Shown here piece after piece: positions 48,450-58,270 of a DNA stretch of 64,000 nucleotides. The translations under genes and the position numbers were made by a program. The DNA is from Lysobacterales bacterium (lineage in GTDB: Bacteria > Pseudomonadota > Gammaproteobacteria > Xanthomonadales > SZUA-5): assembly GCA_022841325.1 (NCBI GenBank), contig JALHRS010000022.1:1-64000 (forward strand). Direction: 5' to 3'. Under the pieces are notes generated by a model. It searched no databases. It was not told the DNA's origin and saw only the letters and a program-made list of their open reading frames with translations. Each line of letters begins with the position of its first letter. Positions within the stretch are counted from its first letter, which is position 1.

Positions 48450-49203
48450 GCGCCTGCTTCCCTGGATAGTCCTGATGTTCTCGGTGCCAGCACTTGCTGC
48501 TGGCGATGGCGTGGTGCTGATGCAGTCCGGAGCGAATATTTCCGATCAGGCCTCACTGCAGCGCGGCGCGCAGCTTTATTTCAACTACTGTGGCAGTTGT
48601 CACTCACTGGAATACATGCGCTATTCGCGTATGGCCAAGGACCTCGGTCTGACCGAAGAGCAGACGATGAAGTACCTCAACTTCACGAGTGCCAAGTTCG
48701 GAGAGACCGTCGTCGCGGCGATGCCGGCGGGTCTGGGCGAGGATGCTGTGGGTGGCGAGGACTGGTTCGGCAAGGCGCCGCCCGACCTGTCGCTGATCGC
48801 CCGCGCCCGGCAGAATGGGCCCAATTACATCTACAGCTACCTGTTGTCTTTCTATCCCGACCCCACGCGGCCAAGCGGCTGGAACAACACGGTGTTCCCG
48901 AATGCCTCCATGCCGCATGTGCTGTGGGATCGTCAGGGAATACAGAGCCTGCGTGCCGCCGATGAGCATGGGGAAGACAGTCATGGCCATGCCGGTCCGA
49001 CCTTCGATCTGGTCAAGCCTGGCACGCGGTCCCCTGAGGAATACCGGCAGGACGCCCGCGACATCACCGCCTTTCTGCAATACGTCGGCGAGCCGGCGGC
49101 GCTGGATCGGGAGAAGTACGGGATCTGGGTGATTCTGTATCTGTTGCTGTTCACCGGCGTGGCCTATCTGCTCAAGCTCGAGTACTGGAAGGACGTGCAC
49201 TGA
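48442..49203 (+). CDS. petC: cytochrome c1
   Basis: The 253-residue protein has a signal peptide (cut after ALAA near residue 20), the haem motif CGSCH followed by SLEYMRYSRM, a Met ligand region (ASMPHVL) and a C-terminal membrane anchor (IWVILYLLLFTGVAYLL). It accepts electrons from the Rieske protein and passes them to soluble cytochrome c. It overlaps petB by eight bases. A strong terminator lies 26 bases after the stop codon. Confidence 0.95.
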   Translation: MIKRLLPWIVLMFSVPALAAGDGVVLMQSGANISDQASLQRGAQLYFNYCGSCHSLEYMRYSRMAKDLGLTEEQTMKYLNFTSAKFGETVVAAMPAGLGEDAVGGEDWFGKAPPDLSLIARARQNGPNYIYSYLLSFYPDPTRPSGWNNTVFPNASMPHVLWDRQGIQSLRAADEHGEDSHGHAGPTFDLVKPGTRSPEEYRQDARDITAFLQYVGEPAALDREKYGIWVILYLLLFTGVAYLLKLEYWKDVH

Positions 49204-49229
49204 TCGCAGCTTCAGTGTGAAACCGAAGA

Positions 49230-49254
49230 AGCCCCGATTGTTCGGGGCTTTTTT
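49230..49254 (+). terminator. intrinsic terminator after petABC
   Basis: AGCCCCGA, loop TTGT and TCGGGGCT form a perfect eight-base stem followed by a run of T. It closes the petABC operon. Confidence 0.92.
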
Positions 49255-49449
49255 GTGCGTACAGTCGTCGAGTGTGGTCCAGGCAAGGAGTGGCGATGTC
49301 CAGATTGTCGATCGAGCCGTTCGTAGCTTTCCCCGTCCCCTCGGCGCCATCCGCCCATTGCTCTGGAACTGCACCAGGCATGCCCGCTAGATTCGTCCGC
49401 GCCGGTCAGCTAATCTGAAGACTGCTGGGGGAGTTTGGATAGCACCATC

Positions 49450-50082
49450 ATGTCACCGCCAAGCCCGCGATCACGCAGCGCGATGACGCTGTTCTCACAA
49501 CTGGATTGTCCGCGATCTCATGCGATGCGATTTGTGCTCGCGCTCAAGGGCCTGCCGCACGATCTGGTCTACGTCGATCCCGAGAGACCGCCGAAGGATC
49601 TGTTAGCGGCAGTGCCGGGGGCCATCCTGCCGACCCTGATGGAGCGTGAAGTGGTGCTCTACGAGCCGCGCATCATCGCCGAATATCTGGATGAGCGCTT
49701 CCCGCACCCGCCGCTGCTGCCCAGTGATCCGCTGGGCCGTGCTCGCTGCAGGCTGACTTACTACCGGATCGAACAGGAATGGCTGGCGCCGCTGGACCAG
49801 ATCAGGAATGGCAGCGCGGCCGCCGCCACCAGAGCCCGCGGCGAGTTGCGTGATGCATTGATCGAATCCGATCCGGTATTCAATGCGGCCAAGTTCTTTC
49901 TGAGTTCCGAGATTGGCCTGGCCGACTGTCTGCTGCTTCCGATCCTGTGGAGACTGCCCTCGGTCGGCATCAAATGGCGGGATCTCGGCCCCGGTATCGA
50001 CGCCTATGCCCAGCGATTGTTCAACACTCCGCTGTTTCAGCGCACCCTCTCGGACAGCGAACGCGCACTGGCGGAATCCTGA
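49450..50082 (+). CDS. sspA: stringent starvation protein A (SspA), glutathione S-transferase fold
   Basis: The protein has a GST-like N-terminal half (MTLFSQLDCPRSHAMRFVLALKG, then PGAILPTLMEREVVLYEPRIIAEYLDERFPHP) and an all-helical C-terminal half. SspA binds RNA polymerase and adjusts transcription in starvation and stress. The catalytic residues of GST are not kept. It is followed by sspB, the usual order after petABC. The ATG at 49450 is the likely start, although GGGGGAG lies somewhat far upstream and a Met at codon 17 (MTLFSQ) matches the usual protein start. Confidence 0.88.
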   Translation: MSPPSPRSRSAMTLFSQLDCPRSHAMRFVLALKGLPHDLVYVDPERPPKDLLAAVPGAILPTLMEREVVLYEPRIIAEYLDERFPHPPLLPSDPLGRARCRLTYYRIEQEWLAPLDQIRNGSAAAATRARGELRDALIESDPVFNAAKFFLSSEIGLADCLLLPILWRLPSVGIKWRDLGPGIDAYAQRLFNTPLFQRTLSDSERALAES

Positions 50083-50243
50083 TCCGGTCGTGACCGAAGG
50101 GCAGGGCTGCGGTCGTCAGGCGCCGGCATAGGTGACATCATTGGCCGATAGGGTGAGCCCAGGGTTCGCCGCAATCTCGCGTCAAACCGGGCAGGGCTCG
50201 CCGGCATTCGGCGATAACTGTCGGGTAATTCAAGGAGTTGTAA

Positions 50244-50723
50244 ATGGAAATGACCTCCACGCGTCCGTATCTGATCCGGGCCATCTATGACTGGATTCTG
50301 GACAATCGGGGTACTCCGTATCTGCTGGTCGATGCCACATTCGACGGTGTGCGCGTGCCGCGCCAGGCCATCAAGGAAGGTCAGGTCCTGCTCAATATTG
50401 CCCCGCACGCCATCGACCGTCTTGAGCTGGGCATTGATGAAGTGCGTTTCAATGCCCGCTTCTCCGGTGTCAGCCAGAGCATCGTCGCGCCGGTCGCTGC
50501 GGTGCTTGCGATCTACGCGCAGGAGAACGGACAGGGCATGATGTTCCCGGCGGAAAGCCCTCTGGAAGACGGCGTGGAGGGCAGGCCTGAAGCCGCGGAA
50601 GCCAGTGCCGAGCCCCTGGCTGCCGTGCCCGATGCGGGCGAACAGGAGGTTCCGGATGGGTCGGATGGGTCGGATGCACCGCGCCCGGAGCGCGCACGAC
50701 CGTCCCTGCGCATCGTCAAGTAG
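50244..50723 (+). CDS. sspB: SspB, ClpXP specificity-enhancing factor
   Basis: The 159-residue protein starts with the folded SspB domain (TRPYLIRAIYDWILDNRGTPYLLVDA, then ARFSGVSQSIVAPVAAVLAIYAQENGQGMMF). It ends with a long acidic, flexible linker and the ClpX-binding tail RPSLRIVK. SspB takes SsrA-tagged proteins to ClpXP. AAGGAG lies before the ATG. The gene follows sspA by about 160 bases, a spacing long enough for its own promoter. Confidence 0.93.
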   Translation: MEMTSTRPYLIRAIYDWILDNRGTPYLLVDATFDGVRVPRQAIKEGQVLLNIAPHAIDRLELGIDEVRFNARFSGVSQSIVAPVAAVLAIYAQENGQGMMFPAESPLEDGVEGRPEAAEASAEPLAAVPDAGEQEVPDGSDGSDAPRPERARPSLRIVK

Positions 50724-50750
50724 CAGCGATTCTCTCAGCCGACTCCGCTT

Positions 50751-51098
50751 TCAGGGCTCGCTCTCATCCTGTACCCAGAGCTCGTGGCTGCCGTCAGCCC
50801 GCGGCACTTCCACCCATTGCAGTACGCCCTGATGAAAGCGGATGCGGCCGTGGCGCCGGCGTTGACCGTCCAGGCTCACATCGAAGCCGTAATCGACCTG
50901 CCAGCCCAGTTGCTGACGGTTCCGGGCCAGACGCAGATGCTGCAGTGACACCGTGGCGTCCAGCAGTTGCAGGCCGGCATCCCTGCAACTGCGGGCGGCC
51001 ACGGCCAGTGCCCGTTCCTGCAGTCCACGGAGCAGTTGCCATACCAGAACAGCAACGGCGAGGATCAGCATGCTGAAGAGAGCCAATGCGCTACTCAT
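50751..51098 (-). CDS. DUF3301 membrane-anchored protein
   Basis: The 115-residue protein has one N-terminal membrane helix (ALALFSMLILAVAVLVWQLL) and then a small soluble domain: CRDAGLQLLDATVSLQHLRLARN, RRRHGRIRFHQGVLQWVEV. This is the DUF3301 pattern, found next to housekeeping genes in gammaproteobacteria. Its role is unknown. I placed the start at 51098 (MSSALAL); an in-frame start at 51143 would add a polar tail before the helix. Confidence 0.78.
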   Translation of the reverse strand: MSSALALFSMLILAVAVLVWQLLRGLQERALAVAARSCRDAGLQLLDATVSLQHLRLARNRQQLGWQVDYGFDVSLDGQRRRHGRIRFHQGVLQWVEVPRADGSHELWVQDESEP

Positions 51099-51258
51099 GG
51101 GCGAATTCTGTTGCTGGACGGAGGGCGGATGATGGCATTGCAATGGTCTTCGCGGGCGTCTCGGTCAGTCCTGCGTCGATCCACGAGCGCGTCGATTCTT
51201 CCCGGCCGGCAGGCTGCTAGAATGACAAGTTCTGATCTGACCGGACGATGACCTCGGC

Positions 51259-53787
51259 GTGGGGGCAATTTCGATACCAGGCTACGAGATCGAGCGTGAG
51301 CTCGGGGTCGGCGGGATGGCGCGGGTCTATCTTGCGATCCAGTCTTCGCTCGAACGTCGGGTCGCGCTCAAGGTCATGGCGCCGGCGCTGGCGGCCGACG
51401 CCACCTTCTCCAAGCGTTTTCTGCGCGAAGCCCGGACCATTGCCTCTCTGACCCATCCGCATATCGTCGCGGTCTACGAAGTCGGCGTCACCAACGACCA
51501 CCTGCACTACTTCTCGATGCAGTTTCTACCTGGCGGCGACTTTGCCCAGCGCATGCGCAAGGGTGTCGATCAGGCCGAGGTCGTGCGCGTGCTCATCGGC
51601 ATTGCCAAGGCGCTGGGTTTCGCCCATCAGCAGGGCGTAGTACATCGCGACGTCACGCCCGGCAACATCATGTTCGACGGCGCCGACACCCCACTGCTGA
51701 CCGATTTCGGCATTGCCCGCGCGCTCAGTGGCTCAACCCGGATTACCAGCACCGGCGTCAGTATCGGCACCAGCAATTACATGAGCCCCGAGCAGGCGCG
51801 AGGGGGCGAAGTCGATGCCCGCTCGGACCTCTACAGCCTGGGTGTGCTGGCCTTTGAAGCCCTGAGCGGACGACCGCCGTACCAGGGGCCGGACGGCTTC
51901 GCCGTGGCCTACGCGCATGTCTTTGAGCCCATTCCGAGGTTGCCGGCGCCCTTGCAGCACTGGCAGGCCTTCATCGATCGGGCGCTGGCCAAGGATCCCA
52001 AGGATCGTTTCGCCAGCGCCGATGAACTGATTGCGGGCCTGCAAGAGGTGGAGATTCCCAGGGGTTCGATGGCAATGCAGGCGCTGCCCGCCGCGGTCGC
52101 GTCCAATGCGGAATCCCTGCCGGCGGCATCGCGCTCTTCGACCACGATCATCGAGAATCTGGCACGTCATGTAGGTCCGGGGCCGCAGGAGCATGGCAGG
52201 CGCTGGCAACGCCATGCGTTGATCGTGGTGTTGGCAGGGGGACTCCTTGCCGTGGCCTATGGTGTCTTTCGGGGGCCTTCGGGGGTTCCGGCGGCTTCAG
52301 AGCCTGCCACACAGTTGCCGGCCGCGGGGAACATCCCGACGCCGGTGACAGCGCTTGCCGTCGACCCGACGGATGAGCCGCAGGCGACGGTTCCGGTAGG
52401 GCCCGAGCCCGAGGTGTTGACCACCGCCGATCCAGGTTCCGTCGATGCGCTTGCTGGCGATCCGTCGGCCGGCGAATTGCTTCTTCCCGATGCTTCCGCC
52501 TACGGCCCCGTGACCCCGGCGGTGCGCATTGCCGCGTTGATCGAGTTTGCACAGGCCTTGCTGCCGATGCAGCGCCTGCAGCTGCCGGCCGAGGCCAACG
52601 CCACGCTGTTCTTTTCGCGGGTGCTGGAGCTGGAGCCGGACAACGGTGCAGCCAGGGACGGTCTGGTCGCGGTGGTGGATGCCTATCTGCAGTTGGCACG
52701 GCAGGATCTGGATGCCGGCAAGGTTTCCGACGGCAAGGAACGCCTGGATCGTGCGCGCCAGGTTGCGGCGACGCCCGGCCTGGACACGGCTGCGCTCCAT
52801 GCGCGTATCGACCAGGAGTGGAACACGCGGGTCTCGAGTCTGAAGTCTGCGGCTAGAACGGCCCTGGATGCCTGGCGTGGCCCCGAGGCCGAGAGCCTGA
52901 TCAGTCAGGCGCTGACGCTGGTCCCCGATGACGCCGAATTGCTGAAGTGGATGAAGGAAGCCAAGGTCATCGGCAAGCCGGGTTACCGTTTTCGCGACGC
53001 TGCCGATGCTCCGGAGATGGTCATCGTCGGCAAGGGCTCGGTGCTGCTGTCGGGCGCCCGCAAGGGCGGCGATCTGCGCGTTGCCATTGCGACACCCTTT
53101 GCCGTGGCCCGGCGTGAAGTCAGCGTGGCTGAGTTCGGGCGTTTCGTGGAGGCCGCGAAGCACAGAGTCACACCCAGTGGCTGCCGCGACAAGGACGGCG
53201 GATTCTTCTTTTCCGGCTCATCCAAGGATCGCACCTGGCGTACTCCCGGCTTCAGTCAGACCGGGGATCACCCCGCGGTATGCGTGGGCCACGACGACGC
53301 CGTGGCCTATGCGCAGTGGCTGAGCAGGACGACGGGGCAGTCCTACCGATTGCTGTCGGAGGCGGAATGGCAGTATCTGGGCAACCAGGTTGAAGTCAAA
53401 CCCTGTGGTAGCGGCAATCGCGCCGACCAGAGCTACCGAAAGGCTGAGGGTGGTAGCACTGCCTTGTCCTGCGATGACGGTTTTGCGGCCACCTCACCAT
53501 CCGGGCGCTTTCAGGCCTCATCCCCCGGGCTTTATGATATTGAGGGTAATGTGCGCGAGCATGTAGCGGATTGCGCCAATGACAGTCACGCCGGACGCCG
53601 CAAAGACCAGAAGGCGCGCACGGATGGCAAGTGCGACGAGCACATGATCATGGGCAGCGCGTGGCACAGTGGCCGCGACGACGCAGCGGTCATTGATCGC
53701 CGCAACGAAAAGGACGATTGGTTGAGTAACACCGTAGGTTTCAGGGTGGCGCGCGATCTGGCGCCGGCAAACGAGGGATCGCGGTGA
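51259..53787 (+). CDS. serine/threonine protein kinase with a C-terminal formylglycine-enzyme-like domain
   Basis: The 842-residue protein has an N-terminal kinase domain: GVGGMARVYLA, the Lys of VALKVM, VHRDVTPGNIMF, and LTDFGIARA. The catalytic-loop Lys of HRDxKPxN is Thr here, as in some other bacterial kinases. A membrane helix lies near residues 315-335. A helical region follows, then a FGE-sulfatase/SUMF1-like domain (REVSVAEFGRFVEAA ... GNVREHVADC ... VGFRVARD). This plan recalls PpkA-type kinases. The FHA protein that follows is a likely partner, since FHA domains bind phosphothreonine. The start is a GTG at 51259 and is uncertain. No type VI secretion genes are nearby. Confidence 0.85.
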   Translation: MGAISIPGYEIERELGVGGMARVYLAIQSSLERRVALKVMAPALAADATFSKRFLREARTIASLTHPHIVAVYEVGVTNDHLHYFSMQFLPGGDFAQRMRKGVDQAEVVRVLIGIAKALGFAHQQGVVHRDVTPGNIMFDGADTPLLTDFGIARALSGSTRITSTGVSIGTSNYMSPEQARGGEVDARSDLYSLGVLAFEALSGRPPYQGPDGFAVAYAHVFEPIPRLPAPLQHWQAFIDRALAKDPKDRFASADELIAGLQEVEIPRGSMAMQALPAAVASNAESLPAASRSSTTIIENLARHVGPGPQEHGRRWQRHALIVVLAGGLLAVAYGVFRGPSGVPAASEPATQLPAAGNIPTPVTALAVDPTDEPQATVPVGPEPEVLTTADPGSVDALAGDPSAGELLLPDASAYGPVTPAVRIAALIEFAQALLPMQRLQLPAEANATLFFSRVLELEPDNGAARDGLVAVVDAYLQLARQDLDAGKVSDGKERLDRARQVAATPGLDTAALHARIDQEWNTRVSSLKSAARTALDAWRGPEAESLISQALTLVPDDAELLKWMKEAKVIGKPGYRFRDAADAPEMVIVGKGSVLLSGARKGGDLRVAIATPFAVARREVSVAEFGRFVEAAKHRVTPSGCRDKDGGFFFSGSSKDRTWRTPGFSQTGDHPAVCVGHDDAVAYAQWLSRTTGQSYRLLSEAEWQYLGNQVEVKPCGSGNRADQSYRKAEGGSTALSCDDGFAATSPSGRFQASSPGLYDIEGNVREHVADCANDSHAGRRKDQKARTDGKCDEHMIMGSAWHSGRDDAAVIDRRNEKDDWLSNTVGFRVARDLAPANEGSR

Positions 53788-53827
53788 ACAGCCGCCGTCG
53801 TCGATTCGAGATTATCTTGGGGGACTC

Positions 53828-54643
53828 ATGAAGCTGCTCTTTCCGAATGGAGAACACGCACCGGTCGAATTGGAATCAGGGCGCGCCGTACTGGGCAGCG
53901 GGAATGATGCCGATGTCGTACTGCACGCGCCCGGCATTGCACCCAGTCACGCCCATCTCGATGTGAAGGGCAGTACGGCAACGATCTCGCTGCCCAATCC
54001 GGCCAATCAGGTGACCGTCAACGGCAAGCCGCTGACGGTGCCGGCCGAGGTCAAGCCGGGTGATCTGGTGACCTTTGCCGGCGTACGTGTACGTATCGTG
54101 GCGGTCGAGAAGGCCGCGAGTGCGCCGCCGGTCGTGAAGGCCAGGGAAGTTGATGTCGATGACGATGGCCGCACCAAGGTGCGGATGGCGCTGCCGCGTT
54201 TTGTGCTGCGTGGCGTCTCCGGGGTCACTTTCGGCAAGGTCTTTCCCTTGCAGGGAACCGTTGTGATCGGGCGCCAGACCGAATGCGAGATTCCCATTCC
54301 CTCCGAAGAGGTGTCCCGCCGTCACGCCGAGCTGCGGGTCACGCCCGACGGCATCATGGTCGAGGACCTCGGTTCTTCCAACGGCACCTATGTCAACGAC
54401 AAGCGCATCACTCGGCAGTTGATGAAAGCCGGGGATGAACTGCGTCTGGATACCATCCGCTTCCTGTTGCTGGCACCGGGCCAGGAAATGCACCAGGTCA
54501 GCGCAGTGCCTGCCGCCGCTGCAGCAGCGTCGGCGTCAGCGGCAAGAACGGGTGGCAGCAAGACCGGCTTGATGTGGGCCATCGTCGTGGTTGCGGTGCT
54601 GTCGCTCGCAGCCGTAGGGGCCAAGATCATGGGTGTGTATTGA
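53828..54643 (+). CDS. membrane-anchored protein with two FHA domains
   Basis: The 271-residue protein has a first, weak FHA-like domain (MKLLFPNGEHAPVEL ... GSGNDADVVLHAPGIAPSHAHL). A second full FHA domain follows (TVVIGRQTECEIPIPSEEVSRRHAELRV ... VEDLGSSNGTYVNDKRI). An Ala/Ser linker and one membrane helix close the chain (LMWAIVVVAVLSLAAVGAKI). FHA domains read phosphothreonine, so it probably binds or is regulated by the kinase encoded 40 bases upstream. The function of the pair is unknown. Confidence 0.87.
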   Translation: MKLLFPNGEHAPVELESGRAVLGSGNDADVVLHAPGIAPSHAHLDVKGSTATISLPNPANQVTVNGKPLTVPAEVKPGDLVTFAGVRVRIVAVEKAASAPPVVKAREVDVDDDGRTKVRMALPRFVLRGVSGVTFGKVFPLQGTVVIGRQTECEIPIPSEEVSRRHAELRVTPDGIMVEDLGSSNGTYVNDKRITRQLMKAGDELRLDTIRFLLLAPGQEMHQVSAVPAAAAAASASAARTGGSKTGLMWAIVVVAVLSLAAVGAKIMGVY

Positions 54644-54668
54644 GCTGGCAGGCGCCTGAACCACGGAC

Positions 54669-55544
54669 TCAGCTGGCGGTCTTCCAGCGCAACGACAGAT
54701 CGATGGCGCGCACGTGCTTGGTCAGTGCGCCAACGGAGATGTAGTCCACGCCCAGCGCACAGAGTTCGCCCAACCGCTCCCGCTCGATTCCGCCGGACAG
54801 TTCCAGTTCGATTCCCGGTGCGCGCTCGTCGAGTGCCTGCCTGAGCTCGGCCGGGCTGAGTTCGTCCAGCATGATGCGATCAGGTCGCGCGGTGATGGCC
54901 TGACGGTATTCGTCCAGAGACTCGACCTCGATCTCGACCATGCAGTCGGGCGCCAGTGCGCGGGCACGCGCAATGGCGGTAGCGATGCCACCGGCCGCCA
55001 GAATGTGGTTCTCCTTGATCAGTACGGCGTCATACAGGCCCATGCGATGGTTGACGCCGCCGCCGACACGGACCGCGTATTTCTGCGCATGGCGAAGCCC
55101 GGGCAAGGTCTTGCGAGTGTCGAGTATCCGCGTGCGCGTTCCGGCGGTCCGGGCAACATATTGCGCGGTCACGGTGGCGGTGCCCGAGAGCGTCTGCAGG
55201 AAATTCATCGCACTGCGTTCGGCGCTGAGCAGCGCCCGGGCATTGGCGCTGATCGAACAAAGGCGGGAGCCGGCGCTGACGCGACTGCCCTCGGCGCAGT
55301 CCCAGACGATGTTGGCGTCTGGATCCAGTGCGCGGATACAGGCCTCGAACCAGGCCTGGCCAGCCAGAACGAGATCTTCCCGTGTCCACAGTTCCGCTTC
55401 GCCGCGAGCATCGGCACTGACCAGCTGGGCGCTGAGATCGCCAGGCCCGATGTCCTCAGCCAGCGCCCTGGCGACATCCGCAGCGACCATCTCGGCGCTG
55501 GGAGCCCCGATCGCGATCGGGTTGAAGTAGGGGTCGTTGCTCAC
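54669..55544 (-). CDS. nadC: nicotinate-nucleotide pyrophosphorylase (quinolinate phosphoribosyltransferase)
   Basis: The 291-residue enzyme has NadC motifs: EDIGPGDLSAQLV, RTAGTRTRILDTRKTLPGLR, KYAVRVGGGVNHRMGLYD, LIKENHI and the end ALTKHVRAIDLSL. It turns quinolinate into nicotinate mononucleotide in NAD synthesis. The start is a GTG at 55544. The 3-hydroxyanthranilate dioxygenase gene at 62097 supplies quinolinate by the kynurenine route, so both steps are in this window. It ends near the end of the FHA gene on the other strand. Confidence 0.95.
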   Translation of the reverse strand: MSNDPYFNPIAIGAPSAEMVAADVARALAEDIGPGDLSAQLVSADARGEAELWTREDLVLAGQAWFEACIRALDPDANIVWDCAEGSRVSAGSRLCSISANARALLSAERSAMNFLQTLSGTATVTAQYVARTAGTRTRILDTRKTLPGLRHAQKYAVRVGGGVNHRMGLYDAVLIKENHILAAGGIATAIARARALAPDCMVEIEVESLDEYRQAITARPDRIMLDELSPAELRQALDERAPGIELELSGGIERERLGELCALGVDYISVGALTKHVRAIDLSLRWKTAS

Positions 55545-55599
55545 GCCGTGCTCTGATCATCACCTGGGGTGGCGAGCATACTGCCTGCCTGCCCACCCG

Positions 55600-58140
55600 T
55601 CAGGACTGCTGATCGCTTGCCGTCGGGTCGGTATCGTCCTCGGCGGGTTCTTCGACCTGCTCCTGGCCGACCGAAGTCTTGAGTCGTTCGACAATGGCAT
55701 CCAGTGCCCGATCGAACAGGGGCACATCCTCGAGCATCATGGCTCGGCCGTTACGAAGTTCACTGGCCAGCGCCCAGACCGTCTTGTCGGCCACCTTGAG
55801 GCCCTTGCGGTTGACGAACAGGTACTTGCTGCTGATCGGACTGATCCAGGAGAGCTTGGCGCGTTCGGCGCGGCTTTCGCCGTGACGAAACTCCACCCAC
55901 GTTCCCACCTTAATGGCGCGGGCAACCTCGTAGTGCTCGTCGCGGATCTCGGCTTCCGGGTCTGCGTCGGCATCCGGCTGTTTGGATTGCCGTGCCAGTT
56001 CATCGACAAAATTGTCGTCGGCAGAGGCTGTCGCAGGAGCGTTCTGCGCTGCCGTGGCTTCTGTCGACGAGGCGGCCGCAGACTGGGTCACGACCTCCAG
56101 AACTGGCGCAGGCTCGGTGGCGCCATTGCTTGCACCCTGGGCTGCGGCTGGCAGCGGTTCTGCGCCTGTTTCGGTTCGCGCTTGGGCGGCTGGTGCTGGT
56201 GCAGCGGGGTTCAGTTGCGCTTCGTAGAATCGACCCAGATCACCGAGCAGATCACGCACATCGTTGTCGTGATAGTCGACCATTGCCAAGCCCTGACGCA
56301 GCGCTTTTTCCAACTCCGGTACCAGTGCCCGCAGGCGCGAACGTTCCGAATCCGTCCCCTTCGGCAGTGCGGCCCAGACCAGTTCATCGGCCACGCGCAA
56401 TGATGTCTTCCACGGGTGCGAGCCTTCACCCTGACGCAGGATCGTCAGCACCAGCACATTGGCCCAGGGACGGGTCAGGATATGGCGAATGACTTCCGGC
56501 AGATCCTTGCCCTCGATTCGGGTCAGGATCTCGCGCGCTGCAGTCTTGCGTGCACCCTGCAGGCGCTCGCGGCCGCGCGCTGCCTCGGCAGCACGCAGTT
56601 CCGATACCTCGGCACGTTTCTTCGATGAACCGACGAAGTCGCGAAAGTCCTTGAGCTGCCGATCGAAGATCTGAACGTCGTCGTCGAAGTCCTTCAGCAG
56701 GACCTCGACCACCGCTTTCACCTTGTCGTAGAAGCGGCCGTCCTTGTCGCTCTCCTCACTCCAGGCCAGGCCCGCCTGCGCGAGTTCATCCAGCAACAGT
56801 CGCGCCGGGTGCTCCTTCTTGGCGAACATGGCCTTGTCGAGAATCGCGCATTTCAGATACGGAATCTGCAAACGCGCCAGCAGCGCCTGCATTTCAGCAG
56901 GCAGATTGCGATCCTGCAGAATGAACTCAAACAGCATGCCGACCAGATCGATGGTGTCCTCGTCGGCCGAGGTGATTCGATGCTTTTCGTCACCCGAGCC
57001 CAGCCGATGGAGCTGTCCGACCAGTTCGTCCTTGATCTGTCCAGTCGGCGGAACCTGCGCGGCCGACACATAGCCTTGCCCGGGAGATACGGCCACGGTC
57101 TGGCTTTGCAGTATCGACAGCGCATTGATCAGGTCATTGGTGGCAAAGGACTGACCCGGGATCACCCCGGAACCACCGCCGCCGGCGTAGCCAGCGTGAC
57201 CACCGCCGTGACCAATACCGCGCCGCGATGCCAGCAGTGAGCGCACGGTGTTGTACAACTCGGCCTGGAGCTCGGCTTCTGCCGCAGATGCAGGGCCGTA
57301 GCCTGCAGCACTTCCATGACCGCCGGCAGAGCCGCCGCCATGCTGATCGTAGTCACCGGCAGCCACGTCCGCATCAGTGCCCGGCATCGGCCCCATCGGG
57401 GCTCTTGCGGTGCCTGCCGAGCCCGGTCGCTGCGAGGCAAACTGATTCTTCAGCTGCGGCAGTACGCCGGCGTTGACCAGATGCTGATTGATCTCGTCGT
57501 AGAGCTGGTCCAGCCCGCCCATGACGTGCTTGTCGAACAATTTCAGGATCAACAGCTTGACGTGCAGATCCACCTCAAGTTCGACCAGCGTGGTCTGGAA
57601 TGCCCGACACAGCAACTTGGGGCCGACCGGATTGTTGTCCTCGTCGATCTTGGTGCCGCCGGCGAGCACAGCCATGCGCTGATCGAGCGCATAGAGATGC
57701 CGGCTGAAACGGTTGGAAGCCTTGCCGGACATCGCCGATACCGCCAGCGACTCCTCCAGTTCCTTCTCGTCCAGCAGCGCCAGGCCGCCCAGTCGCGGTG
57801 CATCAGACTCCTCTGCCGGGGAGGAGTTCTGGCCGAAATTGGCAAAATTGCGAGTCAGGTTCTCCTGGAACAAGCGCTCCAGCAGCTGCCGCTTGCGACG
57901 GACTTCGCGCATGCCGTCGAAGTATCGGGTCTGGACGACATTGTTCTCACCCTTTTCCGCCAGATCGAACAAGGCGTCGTCAGTGCCATCAAGCAGGCTG
58001 CCTATAGACATCGCCAGGCGCTTCTGGGCAATGCCCCGGCACTGTTTGATCAGTTCGCCAACGCGGTCGACCGCCTGCAACTGCAGCGCCTGGCGCTGCT
58101 GCAGATCAACAACCTTGTTGTTGTCGGGACCATTGGTCAC
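55600..58140 (-). CDS. DUF1631 family protein
   Basis: The long, mostly helical protein matches DUF1631, common in beta- and gammaproteobacteria. Blocks such as LFDKHVMGGLDQLYDEINQHL, LKCAILDKAMFAKKEHPARLLLDELAQAG and WVEFRHGESRAERAKLSWIS are typical. The last block lies near the C-terminus and resembles a PilZ-like barrel, which could bind cyclic di-GMP. A Gly-rich linker occurs near residues 270-335 and another Ala/Pro-rich linker near 640-720. The function is unknown. I prefer the GTG at 58140, six bases after AGGGGA, over the ATG at 58164. Confidence 0.85.
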   Translation of the reverse strand: MTNGPDNNKVVDLQQRQALQLQAVDRVGELIKQCRGIAQKRLAMSIGSLLDGTDDALFDLAEKGENNVVQTRYFDGMREVRRKRQLLERLFQENLTRNFANFGQNSSPAEESDAPRLGGLALLDEKELEESLAVSAMSGKASNRFSRHLYALDQRMAVLAGGTKIDEDNNPVGPKLLCRAFQTTLVELEVDLHVKLLILKLFDKHVMGGLDQLYDEINQHLVNAGVLPQLKNQFASQRPGSAGTARAPMGPMPGTDADVAAGDYDQHGGGSAGGHGSAAGYGPASAAEAELQAELYNTVRSLLASRRGIGHGGGHAGYAGGGGSGVIPGQSFATNDLINALSILQSQTVAVSPGQGYVSAAQVPPTGQIKDELVGQLHRLGSGDEKHRITSADEDTIDLVGMLFEFILQDRNLPAEMQALLARLQIPYLKCAILDKAMFAKKEHPARLLLDELAQAGLAWSEESDKDGRFYDKVKAVVEVLLKDFDDDVQIFDRQLKDFRDFVGSSKKRAEVSELRAAEAARGRERLQGARKTAAREILTRIEGKDLPEVIRHILTRPWANVLVLTILRQGEGSHPWKTSLRVADELVWAALPKGTDSERSRLRALVPELEKALRQGLAMVDYHDNDVRDLLGDLGRFYEAQLNPAAPAPAAQARTETGAEPLPAAAQGASNGATEPAPVLEVVTQSAAASSTEATAAQNAPATASADDNFVDELARQSKQPDADADPEAEIRDEHYEVARAIKVGTWVEFRHGESRAERAKLSWISPISSKYLFVNRKGLKVADKTVWALASELRNGRAMMLEDVPLFDRALDAIVERLKTSVGQEQVEEPAEDDTDPTASDQQS

Positions 58141-58270
58141 GCACTTTCCCCTGAATAAGCACAAGCCCTGGCTTCGGTTGCTTTACCACACACTAAGCGT
58201 ACCGCACCCGGGGGTCACCGATCGCAAACGGCTGGAAAAGTTTGACACTGATCACAGTTTCAAAGCCAGC

